Shown here piece after piece: positions 1 to 6,631 of a DNA stretch of 18,410 nt. The notes beneath the pieces are model-generated. The model was not told the DNA's origin, did not search any database, and saw nothing but the letters and a program-made list of their open reading frames with translations. Position 1 is the stretch's first letter. Each line of letters opens with the position of its first letter. The translations under genes and the position numbers were made by a program. The stretch covers positions 1-18,410 of the forward strand of contig DDEP01000158.1 in NCBI GenBank assembly GCA_002336465.1, given 5' to 3'. This DNA is from Pedobacter sp. UBA1951. Its GTDB lineage: Bacteria > Bacteroidota > Bacteroidia > Sphingobacteriales > Sphingobacteriaceae.

Positions 1-260
1 TGGTTAAAAAAGCTATCTATAAAAAAGATGACACCATAATCAATCATGAAAAAATCCATTTCAGGCAGCAGCTTGAATTGCTCATTGTATTCTTCTATGT
101 ACTTTATTTCTGTTTTTACCTCATTAACTTGTTCAAGTATAGAAAACATATATTGGCATACCGCAATATTGCTTTTGAAAAAGAGGCTTATCAAAATGAA
201 ATCAACCTAAACTACCTTAAAACCCGTCCTTTTTATTCTTGGATAAATTTTCTGAAATAA
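1..260 (+). CDS. Small membrane protein with HExxH motif, 3' end only
   Basis: The reading frame is already open at the left edge (codons in phase with position 3) and ends at TAA 258-260, so the N-terminus is missing. A TTG at 78 could be taken as a start, but the frame upstream of it encodes a conserved-looking metal motif, HEKIH (codons 45-59), so the gene starts outside the window. After HEKIHFRQQ comes a strongly hydrophobic helix (about codons 78-135), then a basic loop and the acidic segment AFEKEAY (172-192). An HExxH, a membrane helix and a glutamate about 44-46 residues later resemble the metal-site layout of M56/M48-type membrane peptidases. I recall similar short uncharacterised proteins in Bacteroidetes, but I cannot name a family. 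Activity is inferred only. The 131 bp to the next gene holds no clear terminator. Confidence 0.7.
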   Translation, partial: VKKAIYKKDDTIINHEKIHFRQQLELLIVFFYVLYFCFYLINLFKYRKHILAYRNIAFEKEAYQNEINLNYLKTRPFYSWINFLK

Positions 261-391
261 TACGAATTTCGGATTTTACTCCATTTCGTCTAAAGCAGAA
301 AGTCCAAAGTCTCACATTTAAATACTAACATCCAACAAAAAACTAGGTTCTCATTTTTATTCCGCTTTATTTTTCTGTTATTTTGTAAGCA

Positions 392-1384
392 ATGAAGCAG
401 TTGTTATATAGTTTTCTCATAGCCCTTTTTTGCTCTCATTATACCTTTGCCCAAGAGATTGACACCATTCCTTTTAATTTAAAGGATATGGAAATTCGAC
501 TTAAGCGTAATCCATTGCCTAGTCGTTTAGGCCTGCTTAATTTCGAACCTGTTACGCTTCCTGTTAATTTGGTACAAGCAAAAATTAATTATTGGAAAAC
601 CAAAGCAACCGTTACCATAAACGTAAACCAAGCTTCATTTAGTAACAATTGGAAAGGTGGCGGGGTAAACTCTATTGCCATTGGCGGCTTGGTAAACCAT
701 AAGGCCGAATACAGCAAAGAAAGCTACAGCTATACTAGTGAGGTAATCTTGCAATATGGAAAAGTAAAGAACAAAGACCAATTGCAAAAGAAAACCAGCG
801 ACCGTATTTACTGGGACAACAAAGCCGCGATACAATTATCTAAAAATTGGTATTTCTTTGCTTCCCTAAGTTTTGAATCTCAATTTGACAAAGGTTTTTC
901 TTATTCTAAAGATGCCCAAGGTAATGAGCAGGCAAAACTGCTTTCTCGATTTATGGCTCCGGGTTACATTACCGAGTCTCTCGGTTTTGAATACAAACCC
1001 AGCAAGGTTTTCTCTACCCGTATTGGTACGGGTACTGCCCGACAAACCTTCGTGTTAGATACTACCATTTATAAAACTAATCCCAACAATTTTGGGGTTA
1101 AAAAAGGTAATCGGTTTAGAAACGAGCTCGCTTTCCAGATTGTAAGTAACTTTGAGAAGGAGATTGTTAAAAATACTGTACTTAAATCAAAGTACAATAT
1201 CTTTATCCCTTACGATAACCTGAATAACATTAGCCATCGCTTAGATCTTTCTGTTATTTCCAAGATCAACCGTTTTATGAACGTATCTCTAACCGGGGTT
1301 ATTTTGTATGATAAGAACATGGACATGAAAGTCCAGGCCAGTCAGGCTTTGGCCCTAGGCCTGGTCTTTGCGTTCCCTCGTTAA
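392..1384 (+). CDS. DUF3078 family secreted / outer-membrane-type protein
   Basis: 330 residues beginning with a signal peptide (MKQLLYSFLIALFCSHYTFA, likely cleaved before QEID). The body alternates short amphipathic strands ending in aromatic residues and has the conserved block NQASFSNNWKGGG (about residues 79-91), followed by GLVNHKAEY, SDRIYWDNKA and NWYFFASLSFESQFDKGF. This matches the Bacteroidetes DUF3078 family, which is predicted to form an outer-membrane beta-structure. Its biochemical role is unknown. The protein ends in LALGLVFAFPR, a terminal strand of outer-membrane type. The ATG at 392 directly precedes the signal peptide and is the only sensible start. No convincing promoter box is seen in the 131 bp upstream. 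The stop overlaps that of the convergent DUF5916 gene. Confidence 0.85.
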   Translation: MKQLLYSFLIALFCSHYTFAQEIDTIPFNLKDMEIRLKRNPLPSRLGLLNFEPVTLPVNLVQAKINYWKTKATVTINVNQASFSNNWKGGGVNSIAIGGLVNHKAEYSKESYSYTSEVILQYGKVKNKDQLQKKTSDRIYWDNKAAIQLSKNWYFFASLSFESQFDKGFSYSKDAQGNEQAKLLSRFMAPGYITESLGFEYKPSKVFSTRIGTGTARQTFVLDTTIYKTNPNNFGVKKGNRFRNELAFQIVSNFEKEIVKNTVLKSKYNIFIPYDNLNNISHRLDLSVISKINRFMNVSLTGVILYDKNMDMKVQASQALALGLVFAFPR

Positions 1385-3816
1385 TTATTGTGGTGTTTTT
1401 TCTTAATCAAGTTCAGGTAATCTACGTAGTATAATACTTTTAGAGAAATCGTGTTATTTTGTGGGCTTGATAAAATCTTATCGAGGTTTTTGCCATATTG
1501 CATGGTATAAAACCGTTCATTGGTTTCTGCAGCATCTTTATAGGTAACGCTCAGTTCGCTTCCCGGAGCAAATTGCCACACATAAACCAAGTCTATATTG
1601 AACACGTTATAGTTCCTGTCAACATTTTGAGGAGCGGCTCCTGTATAAGACTTTAAATAGCCATCTGGCTGCAACTCGTAAAATTCTTTATTTCTCCTAT
1701 CAGACCAATAATGTCTAACTCTAAAGGTAATGCCCATACGATTACTGAAACTATATTTAGCATCAATAGAGTTTTCTACCGTACGCCTATCATATTTCGA
1801 GAAAAGCGCTGTACTTCCATTAGCAGCAACCCAATTCACTTGGTTAAAATTAGGGTTATAATTCACGTCTATACCCATAGCAAACCGGTCATTGAACCTC
1901 ATGTTCTGGAAAAAATAAAAATTATAGCTGCGACTATTGTATTTAGGTTGAGCCAAATAACGGATATTTCCTCCGAAATTATAGGGTTTTGCCCTGTTAG
2001 GATTTACGTAAACTGCCAATCGGTAGCTTTGTGGATTTTTATAGGCTTGTCCATTTCTTGATTCGTAAAAATCATTCTGTTCTGCTTCCCAAAAGCCATT
2101 CAACTCAACAGACCAGAAATTTTTAAATTGTACATATGTACCGGGGTATATCCCAAATTTCTGGTAATCTCCCGGTTTATATCTTCTTGAGTACATCAAC
2201 TCAAACCAAGCTTGCATTTGATTGTACCACTTACCAGGTTTGTAATCATTATAGCTAAAATTAAACCACTGCTCCAAGAAATTATTGTTCTGGTAAAATC
2301 CCATATCAGAAGGGTCAAATTTGGTATCAGCTAACTCTTGTAGGTACTGCCAAGTAAAATTGCCGCTCTTTTTACCCAATTTTAGGCTATAGCTATAACC
2401 ATCTCTATCTGCTTTATCTAGGCTTTCTGTAACATAACTTATCTTTCCATTTCCCGTAACAAAATATTTGTTGTGCTTATCGCTCAAGTCAAAAAGTGCG
2501 GCGCTTACATTTGCATCATAGGCACTACCTTGCCTAAGGGTGCTGGTATTAATAAAACTTACCGAACTGTTATTTTTTAAGGACTGGTCTAAAACAATAA
2601 TATTATAATTGGTTAAAGGTTGGTTTTCAAATCTGCGTCGGTTGCCCTGTGCATCTTCTACCTCTGCATACATTCTGTTGGTTAGCGCATTAAAAACACC
2701 TATCCCTAATCCTCCTGCTGTTCGTCCTGAAATTTTTGTGGCATTAAGCACTTTGGCTTCTTGTGGATTTTCTATGATTACTTCGCCCGGTTTCATAGCA
2801 GAAAGATCGCGATATGAAGGAATTGAGCCAATTCTTTTTGAATAAAACAAATCGCCTTTGTTAAACATCTCTGTGCCCTCTGTAAAAAACTGCCTGTTTT
2901 CGTCAAAACGAACCTCAAAAGGTGTAAGATTAAGAATACGGTTATCGCTCTGTACCTGTCCAAAATCAGGGATCAGGGTCATATCAAGCGTAAAGCTTTT
3001 ATTAATCCCGTATTTTACGTCCATTCCACCGCTAAAAGAAACTTTAGAATTGCTAATTCCAGGGGTATTGTAAGGATAATGGCTAAAAAGGGTAGCCACA
3101 TAAGGAGAAAAAGACAAACGCAAAGGCGCTTTTATATTTTGTAATCCTTCTAATATCCCACCTTGGTTGATAAAACCGCTCACTTTGGGGTCTACTGGAT
3201 TCCAGAAAAATTGCTGATTAACTCCCGTACGTTTACGGGTTATATTAAACCCCCAATTTTGTATGTCTTTTGTGGAGAAACGCAAAGCTGAATAAGGAAT
3301 TTTAAATTCAGCAGTCCATCCTTTTTCGTCTATTTTTACAGCACTATCCCAAACGGCATTCCAGTTTGCATCTTCTCCACCTATCTGCGAATATTTAGCA
3401 TCAAATTGAACTCCTGCCGCGGTTACAAAGAAGCCATTGCCATTAATTCCGTCTAAAAAGGTATCAAAAACAACACCTATAAAATCTGCGTTTCCTATAT
3501 TATCTCTCTGTACAATCTCTCTTGTAACGCTATCTGGGTTATCATACATACGAGCGCCTACATATATGGCAAAGTCATCATATAAGATTTTTACCTCGGT
3601 TCTTTTATCTTTAGATTCTGGTTTTCCAGGATTTGGTTTATTTTGGATAAAATCGCCTGCAATAGGTGCATCAGCCCATGCTTCATCATTTAGTAATCCA
3701 TCAATTTTTATAGCTGATCCGGTTCTCTTTGCCGGAAGTTTCTTTTTAGGAACATTTTGAGCAAATGCAGCAATATTTATCAGTATAAAAGCAAAAAAAA
3801 TAGCTTTAAATTTCAT
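1381..3816 (-). CDS. DUF5916 protein with N-terminal CBM9-like domain, secreted
   Basis: 811 residues. A signal peptide (MKFKAIFFAFILINIAAFAQ) is followed by a CBM9-like beta-sandwich (about residues 30-220; IKIDGLLNDEAWADA, VKILYDDFAIYVGARMYD, GWTAEFKIPYSALRF). The rest, about 240-811, is a long series of amphipathic strands with aromatic-rich ends characteristic of DUF5916 (for example LTPFEVRFDENRQFFTEG and the C-terminal strands LVYVWQFAPGSELSVTYKD), consistent with an outer-membrane barrel. The substrate is unknown; CBM9-like folds bind glycans, but binding residues cannot be judged here. The length is normal and the frame is intact. The start at 3816 begins the signal peptide. The gene lies 163 bp downstream of the M56 sensor gene on the same strand, with a hairpin between them, so co-transcription with it is doubtful. 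Its stop codon overlaps that of the convergent DUF3078 gene. Confidence 0.88.
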   Translation of the reverse strand: MKFKAIFFAFILINIAAFAQNVPKKKLPAKRTGSAIKIDGLLNDEAWADAPIAGDFIQNKPNPGKPESKDKRTEVKILYDDFAIYVGARMYDNPDSVTREIVQRDNIGNADFIGVVFDTFLDGINGNGFFVTAAGVQFDAKYSQIGGEDANWNAVWDSAVKIDEKGWTAEFKIPYSALRFSTKDIQNWGFNITRKRTGVNQQFFWNPVDPKVSGFINQGGILEGLQNIKAPLRLSFSPYVATLFSHYPYNTPGISNSKVSFSGGMDVKYGINKSFTLDMTLIPDFGQVQSDNRILNLTPFEVRFDENRQFFTEGTEMFNKGDLFYSKRIGSIPSYRDLSAMKPGEVIIENPQEAKVLNATKISGRTAGGLGIGVFNALTNRMYAEVEDAQGNRRRFENQPLTNYNIIVLDQSLKNNSSVSFINTSTLRQGSAYDANVSAALFDLSDKHNKYFVTGNGKISYVTESLDKADRDGYSYSLKLGKKSGNFTWQYLQELADTKFDPSDMGFYQNNNFLEQWFNFSYNDYKPGKWYNQMQAWFELMYSRRYKPGDYQKFGIYPGTYVQFKNFWSVELNGFWEAEQNDFYESRNGQAYKNPQSYRLAVYVNPNRAKPYNFGGNIRYLAQPKYNSRSYNFYFFQNMRFNDRFAMGIDVNYNPNFNQVNWVAANGSTALFSKYDRRTVENSIDAKYSFSNRMGITFRVRHYWSDRRNKEFYELQPDGYLKSYTGAAPQNVDRNYNVFNIDLVYVWQFAPGSELSVTYKDAAETNERFYTMQYGKNLDKILSSPQNNTISLKVLYYVDYLNLIKKKHHNN

Positions 3817-3905
3817 TGGTTTGTTTGGTTTATTTTTAATTAGATAGAGTTAAGCCCTAATATGTTTCACTCAAAGAGATTTTTTAGGCAAAAGCATCCC
3901 TTATC

Positions 3906-3945
3906 AAACCTGTTTCCCGGAGATACATAACCGAGAAACAAGTCT
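3906..3945 (-). terminator. 15-bp hairpin after the BlaI/M56 operon
   Basis: The arms 3906-3920 and 3931-3945 enclose a 10-nt loop. Twelve of the 15 pairs are Watson-Crick. The three remaining positions are G-U wobbles when read as minus-strand RNA, but A-C mismatches when read as plus-strand RNA. This asymmetry says the structure works in the minus-strand transcript, 35 nt past the M56 stop. No long U tract follows directly (a short TTTT lies about 15 nt on), so it may be a weak terminator, an RNA-stabilising 3' end, or a leader element for the DUF5916 gene. Confidence 0.6.
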
Positions 3946-3979
3946 GTTATTTTAGTTTATTCAAAAAAATATTGGAAAT

Positions 3980-6058
3980 TTATTCTATAGAAAGCACCTT
4001 CATTTTGATATAGTCTTCTATAGAATCATAGTTGTGACCTTTTTTCTTCATGGAGTTGATAAAGCTTGGCGAAGTTCCTGTAGCTCTTGCCGAAATCACA
4101 TCATCAATACTCAGATTCTTGAAACCTAGTTTTTTAAAGTCACTAAAGTCACTGGCGGTAATACCTAAGGATCTAAAAGAAATCAATTGTTCATCAGTTA
4201 CTTTAATACCTGCAGCTTTAAAGCTTTCAAAGAATTCGGGTGTAACACCTAGGGATCTAAAAGCAAACAGATTATCGTCTGAAACTTTCAAACCCATGTT
4301 GATAAAACTTTGAGCATACTCAGGTGTAACATTCATCACTTTTCGGGCAATCAGATTTCCCAATTCGTCATCTTCTCCTGTGCTTACTTTTATTTTTTTA
4401 GTCTCTTTTAACTTGTTAACGGTAGCCTTTGTTTCTACCTCTGCAACTTTCCGGTTTTCTGCCTCAGCCTCTTTCACGTTTTTAAGGTATTCGCCATTTA
4501 TGCCATTTGCTTTTAAAGTAACTAATCTGTCGGTTGTAATTTTTTTATAACCAGAAGACTTAACCCCTTCAACAAACTGAGCATCTACGTTCAACGCTTT
4601 TAACGGTATAAGTTGTTGTAAAGTTAACCCTTCAATTCCTGCAGCTTTTAATGCCTTGATATATTCGGTATTAACATTTAAGGCAACCAAAGGAATTAAC
4701 TCTTCTTTTGATATTTGTTTATAGCCCATGTCTTTTAACGTTCTTACATAGTCTTTTTTCACATTGATGAGGAAGAATACTAAAAAATCTTTTTCTTTTA
4801 GACCTGCCACCCCTTCTTTATCCATGAAATTTTTAAACTCTGCATTGGTATTAAACTTATATCGGCCTCTTCCTGTATTTCCTTCGAACTTACCGGTAAA
4901 AACCATTGAACCCGCATCTCTGCTTACCGAAAAAGTTCCTTCAGTATTTGCTGGAAGACTTTTAAAATCTTTTAGAGAAAAGGTTTGCGTGTTTTTACTG
5001 TCATTATCTCCGTCTGATGTAAAATTAACATTCACTTTATCTCCTTTGATTGTGGCGAACCAATCGCCTTCACTTTCCATTGTTTCAAATGGATTGTTTT
5101 TACCGGAAAACTGTCCGCCGTTTTTAGCGTATGCAACGGGCTCGTTAAGGAAAGCCATAAAAACCATTAACAATGGTAGAATAAACAGGTATTTCCAAGT
5201 AGAATTTACATTAGATTTTTTTGCGTTCATCATAACTAATCTTTTTTTAAGTATGGATTGATTATAGTTGGTCGTTAAACTAACCGGAAAATGAGGTACT
5301 GAAACTTTTACCAAATTCATCTGGTAGCTTTCAGGTTCAATATCCGAATGAGCCAACATTTCATTATCTGTTAAAAATTCAAGGTTATCTTCCATTGCCT
5401 TGCGGTACATCCAAGCAAAAGGGTTAAACCATTGAAAAACCAAGGCAAATTCAACTAAAAGAATATCGTAGCTATGCCCTTGTTGTATATGGATTTTTTC
5501 ATGGATAATGATTTGATTGTAGGTATCCCAATCATATTTTTCAGGATTAATAAAAATAGTATTGCCAAAAGAGCAAGGTGCTTGGTCTCCTGAAAGTTCA
5601 ATAATCCTAAAGCGTCCGTCTCTGATCATTGGCCTTGAATATGCCCTGTAAAGCAAAACACCTAACTGAAAAAGAAAATTGATACCAAATACAACTACGC
5701 CAAGCCAGTAAATCCATTGCATGGTTTTTAAAGGCGAAATATCTTTAAAGAATGTGTTATCATCGGTTCTTTCTTTGGCAGAATTAGTATCAAGTGGGGC
5801 TTTATCAGCATTTGGCAGATTTTTCTCTGTTTTTAAGGCAGATAAAGGTGTCTTTTCCGGAAAAAGAGTTTCTATTTTTGATTTCCTAAAAGACCATTGT
5901 TGTGGTACCGGCACCAAAGGCAGGCCAAAAGAAAGCGTTAGACAGATTAACAATACAAATCTGTTCAAAGGAAAAAAGGTTTCCTTTTGCAATAAAAGTT
6001 TGTAAAACACGAGACAGCCTGCTAAAATCAAGGCTACGTTTAATACATAAAAAATCAT
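3980..6058 (-). CDS. M56 (BlaR1/MecR1-like) membrane metallopeptidase with C-terminal repeat domain
   Basis: 692 residues. The N-terminal module is typical M56: membrane helices at about 2-22, 32-50 and 113-137, the zinc motif HEKIH at 186-190, the conserved APCSFG just before it (160-165), the acidic helix MEDNLEFLTDNEM about 40 residues after it (likely third ligand E227), and a fourth helix at about 289-306. In BlaR1/MecR1 this module cleaves itself and then leads to loss of the BlaI repressor after an outer signal. Here the extracytoplasmic part carries no penicillin-binding SxxK/SxN/KTG domain. Instead there is a beta-rich stretch (about 315-410) and then roughly eight 28-29 residue repeats (429-686). 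The start ATG overlaps the blaI stop (ATGA, 6055-6058), the classic translationally coupled sensor/repressor arrangement. Peptidase identity is solid; the sensed signal is unknown and need not be an antibiotic. Confidence 0.9.
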   Translation of the reverse strand: MIFYVLNVALILAGCLVFYKLLLQKETFFPLNRFVLLICLTLSFGLPLVPVPQQWSFRKSKIETLFPEKTPLSALKTEKNLPNADKAPLDTNSAKERTDDNTFFKDISPLKTMQWIYWLGVVVFGINFLFQLGVLLYRAYSRPMIRDGRFRIIELSGDQAPCSFGNTIFINPEKYDWDTYNQIIIHEKIHIQQGHSYDILLVEFALVFQWFNPFAWMYRKAMEDNLEFLTDNEMLAHSDIEPESYQMNLVKVSVPHFPVSLTTNYNQSILKKRLVMMNAKKSNVNSTWKYLFILPLLMVFMAFLNEPVAYAKNGGQFSGKNNPFETMESEGDWFATIKGDKVNVNFTSDGDNDSKNTQTFSLKDFKSLPANTEGTFSVSRDAGSMVFTGKFEGNTGRGRYKFNTNAEFKNFMDKEGVAGLKEKDFLVFFLINVKKDYVRTLKDMGYKQISKEELIPLVALNVNTEYIKALKAAGIEGLTLQQLIPLKALNVDAQFVEGVKSSGYKKITTDRLVTLKANGINGEYLKNVKEAEAENRKVAEVETKATVNKLKETKKIKVSTGEDDELGNLIARKVMNVTPEYAQSFINMGLKVSDDNLFAFRSLGVTPEFFESFKAAGIKVTDEQLISFRSLGITASDFSDFKKLGFKNLSIDDVISARATGTSPSFINSMKKKGHNYDSIEDYIKMKVLSIE
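4001..4774 (-). repeat. Eight tandem 28-29 residue repeats encoded in the M56 gene
   Basis: In the protein the units start at residues 429, 458, 487, 516, 572, 601, 629 and 658. A working consensus is (K/R)-x-L-(N/G)-V-x-x-E-(Y/F)-x-x-x-(L/F)-K-x-x-G-(Y/I/F)-x-x-(I/V)-(S/T)-x-x-(E/Q)-L-I-x-(L/F). The fourth unit degenerates into a Lys/Glu-rich linker (about 530-571) that divides the array into 3.5 plus 4 units. Units six and seven are also alike at DNA level: 17-nt stretches at 4163-4179 and 4247-4263 differ by one base and lie exactly 84 bp apart, which suggests duplication. The helical character and periodicity suggest an alpha-solenoid-like or stacked binding surface (inference). Confidence 0.85.
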
Positions 6059-6417
6059 GATTTCCTATTTTTAATAATCGTGATAATTTCAGTTAACTCT
6101 TCTTCCGAAAGATTTTGCTCTTTGGCAAAAAAAGCCAGCATTCGGGGGTAAGAGTTATCAAAATATTGGCTTACCACATCTTTCAATGCGTGCTTTTGGT
6201 ACTCTTCTCTACTAATTATTGGAAAATAACAGAAAATATTACCGATTACCTCATGTCCTAGAAATCCTTTTTCTTCTAAAATCCTTACCATTGTTGCCAC
6301 GCTATTGTAGTGTGGTTTAGGATCGGGCAATAAAGGAATGATATCTCTTATAAAAGCTTTCTCCACATCCCAGAATGCCTGCATAATCTGTTCTTCTCTT
6401 TTTGCTAATTTAATCAT
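6055..6417 (-). CDS. BlaI/MecI/CopY-family transcriptional repressor
   Basis: 120 residues, the normal size for the family. Residues 1-80 form a winged helix: the opening LAKREEQIMQAFWDVEKAFIR is the family signature, the recognition helix is HYNSVATMVRILEEKGFL (36-53), and the wing follows (GHEVIGNIFCYFPIIS). The C-terminal part (about 85-120, MLAFFAKEQNLSEEELTEI) corresponds to the dimerisation and protease-sensitive region. I chose the ATG at 6415-6417. The longer frame would begin with TTG at 6438, inside the predicted promoter box, and would add seven residues the family lacks. The gene overlaps the M56 gene by 4 nt, so repressor and sensor are made together. Autoregulation is likely given the palindromes just upstream. 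In this family target genes usually include the operon itself; other targets cannot be told from this window. Confidence 0.92.
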   Translation of the reverse strand: MIKLAKREEQIMQAFWDVEKAFIRDIIPLLPDPKPHYNSVATMVRILEEKGFLGHEVIGNIFCYFPIISREEYQKHALKDVVSQYFDNSYPRMLAFFAKEQNLSEEELTEIITIIKNRKS

Positions 6418-6435
6418 GTTGTAAAATTTGATAAA

Positions 6436-6466
6436 CAAACGTACTACTAATAAATTAATATTAAAA
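6436..6466 (-). promoter_or_regulatory. Predicted Bacteroidetes-type promoter of blaI-M56
   Basis: Read on the minus strand, TACGTTTG (6443-6436) is an exact match to the Bacteroidetes -7 consensus TAnnTTTG. It is preceded at exactly 19 bp by TTTT (6466-6463), one mismatch from the -33 element TTTG. The box lies 18 nt before the chosen blaI ATG, which implies a leader of roughly 15 nt. Both operator-like palindromes fall in the spacer and the -33 region. Confidence 0.6.
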
Positions 6467-6479
6467 CTAATGTATTAGT
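6446..6479. promoter_or_regulatory. Tandem BlaI-type operator candidates
   Basis: Site 2 (6466-6479) is a perfect palindrome, ACTAAT-GT-ATTAGT. Site 1 (6446-6459) is ACTAAT-AA-ATTAAT, the same sequence with one half-site base changed. The centres are 20 bp apart, close to two helical turns, so two repressor dimers would sit on nearly the same face. Paired palindromes rich in TACTA/TAGTA-like half sites are the established operator form of BlaI/MecI repressors. Binding by this particular BlaI is inferred from position: the sites overlap its own promoter. Confidence 0.65.
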
Positions 6480-6592
6480 ATTTAAGTAACTTTTTAGATA
6501 CATTCTGAGATGAGCATGAGATTTTTTGAGTGGACATAACAGAAAAATAGTCTTATAATGAGGATTGAAATAGCTTTTAGGCAAAAAAACAA

Positions 6593-6600
6593 TACCTTTG
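6593..6600 (+). promoter_or_regulatory. Predicted -7 box upstream of ffh
   Basis: TACCTTTG matches TAnnTTTG exactly and ends 31 nt before the ffh ATG. No good -33 element is seen at the usual 19-bp spacing. The region between the blaI promoter and this box (6480-6592) holds nothing else I can identify. Confidence 0.45.
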
Positions 6601-6631
6601 CATTTCATAAAATACCAAAGCATTAAAAACA

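Noticed and set aside
1711..5261. Several plus-strand open frames of 70-165 codons opposite the DUF5916 and M56 genes
   Set aside because: They are antisense shadows of well-supported genes, with low-complexity Ser/Leu-rich translations and no recognisable domain.
3980..6417. Beta-lactam resistance operon
   Set aside because: BlaI and M56 are present, but there is no beta-lactamase or PBP2a gene and no penicillin-binding domain in the sensor. The name similarity does not justify a resistance call.
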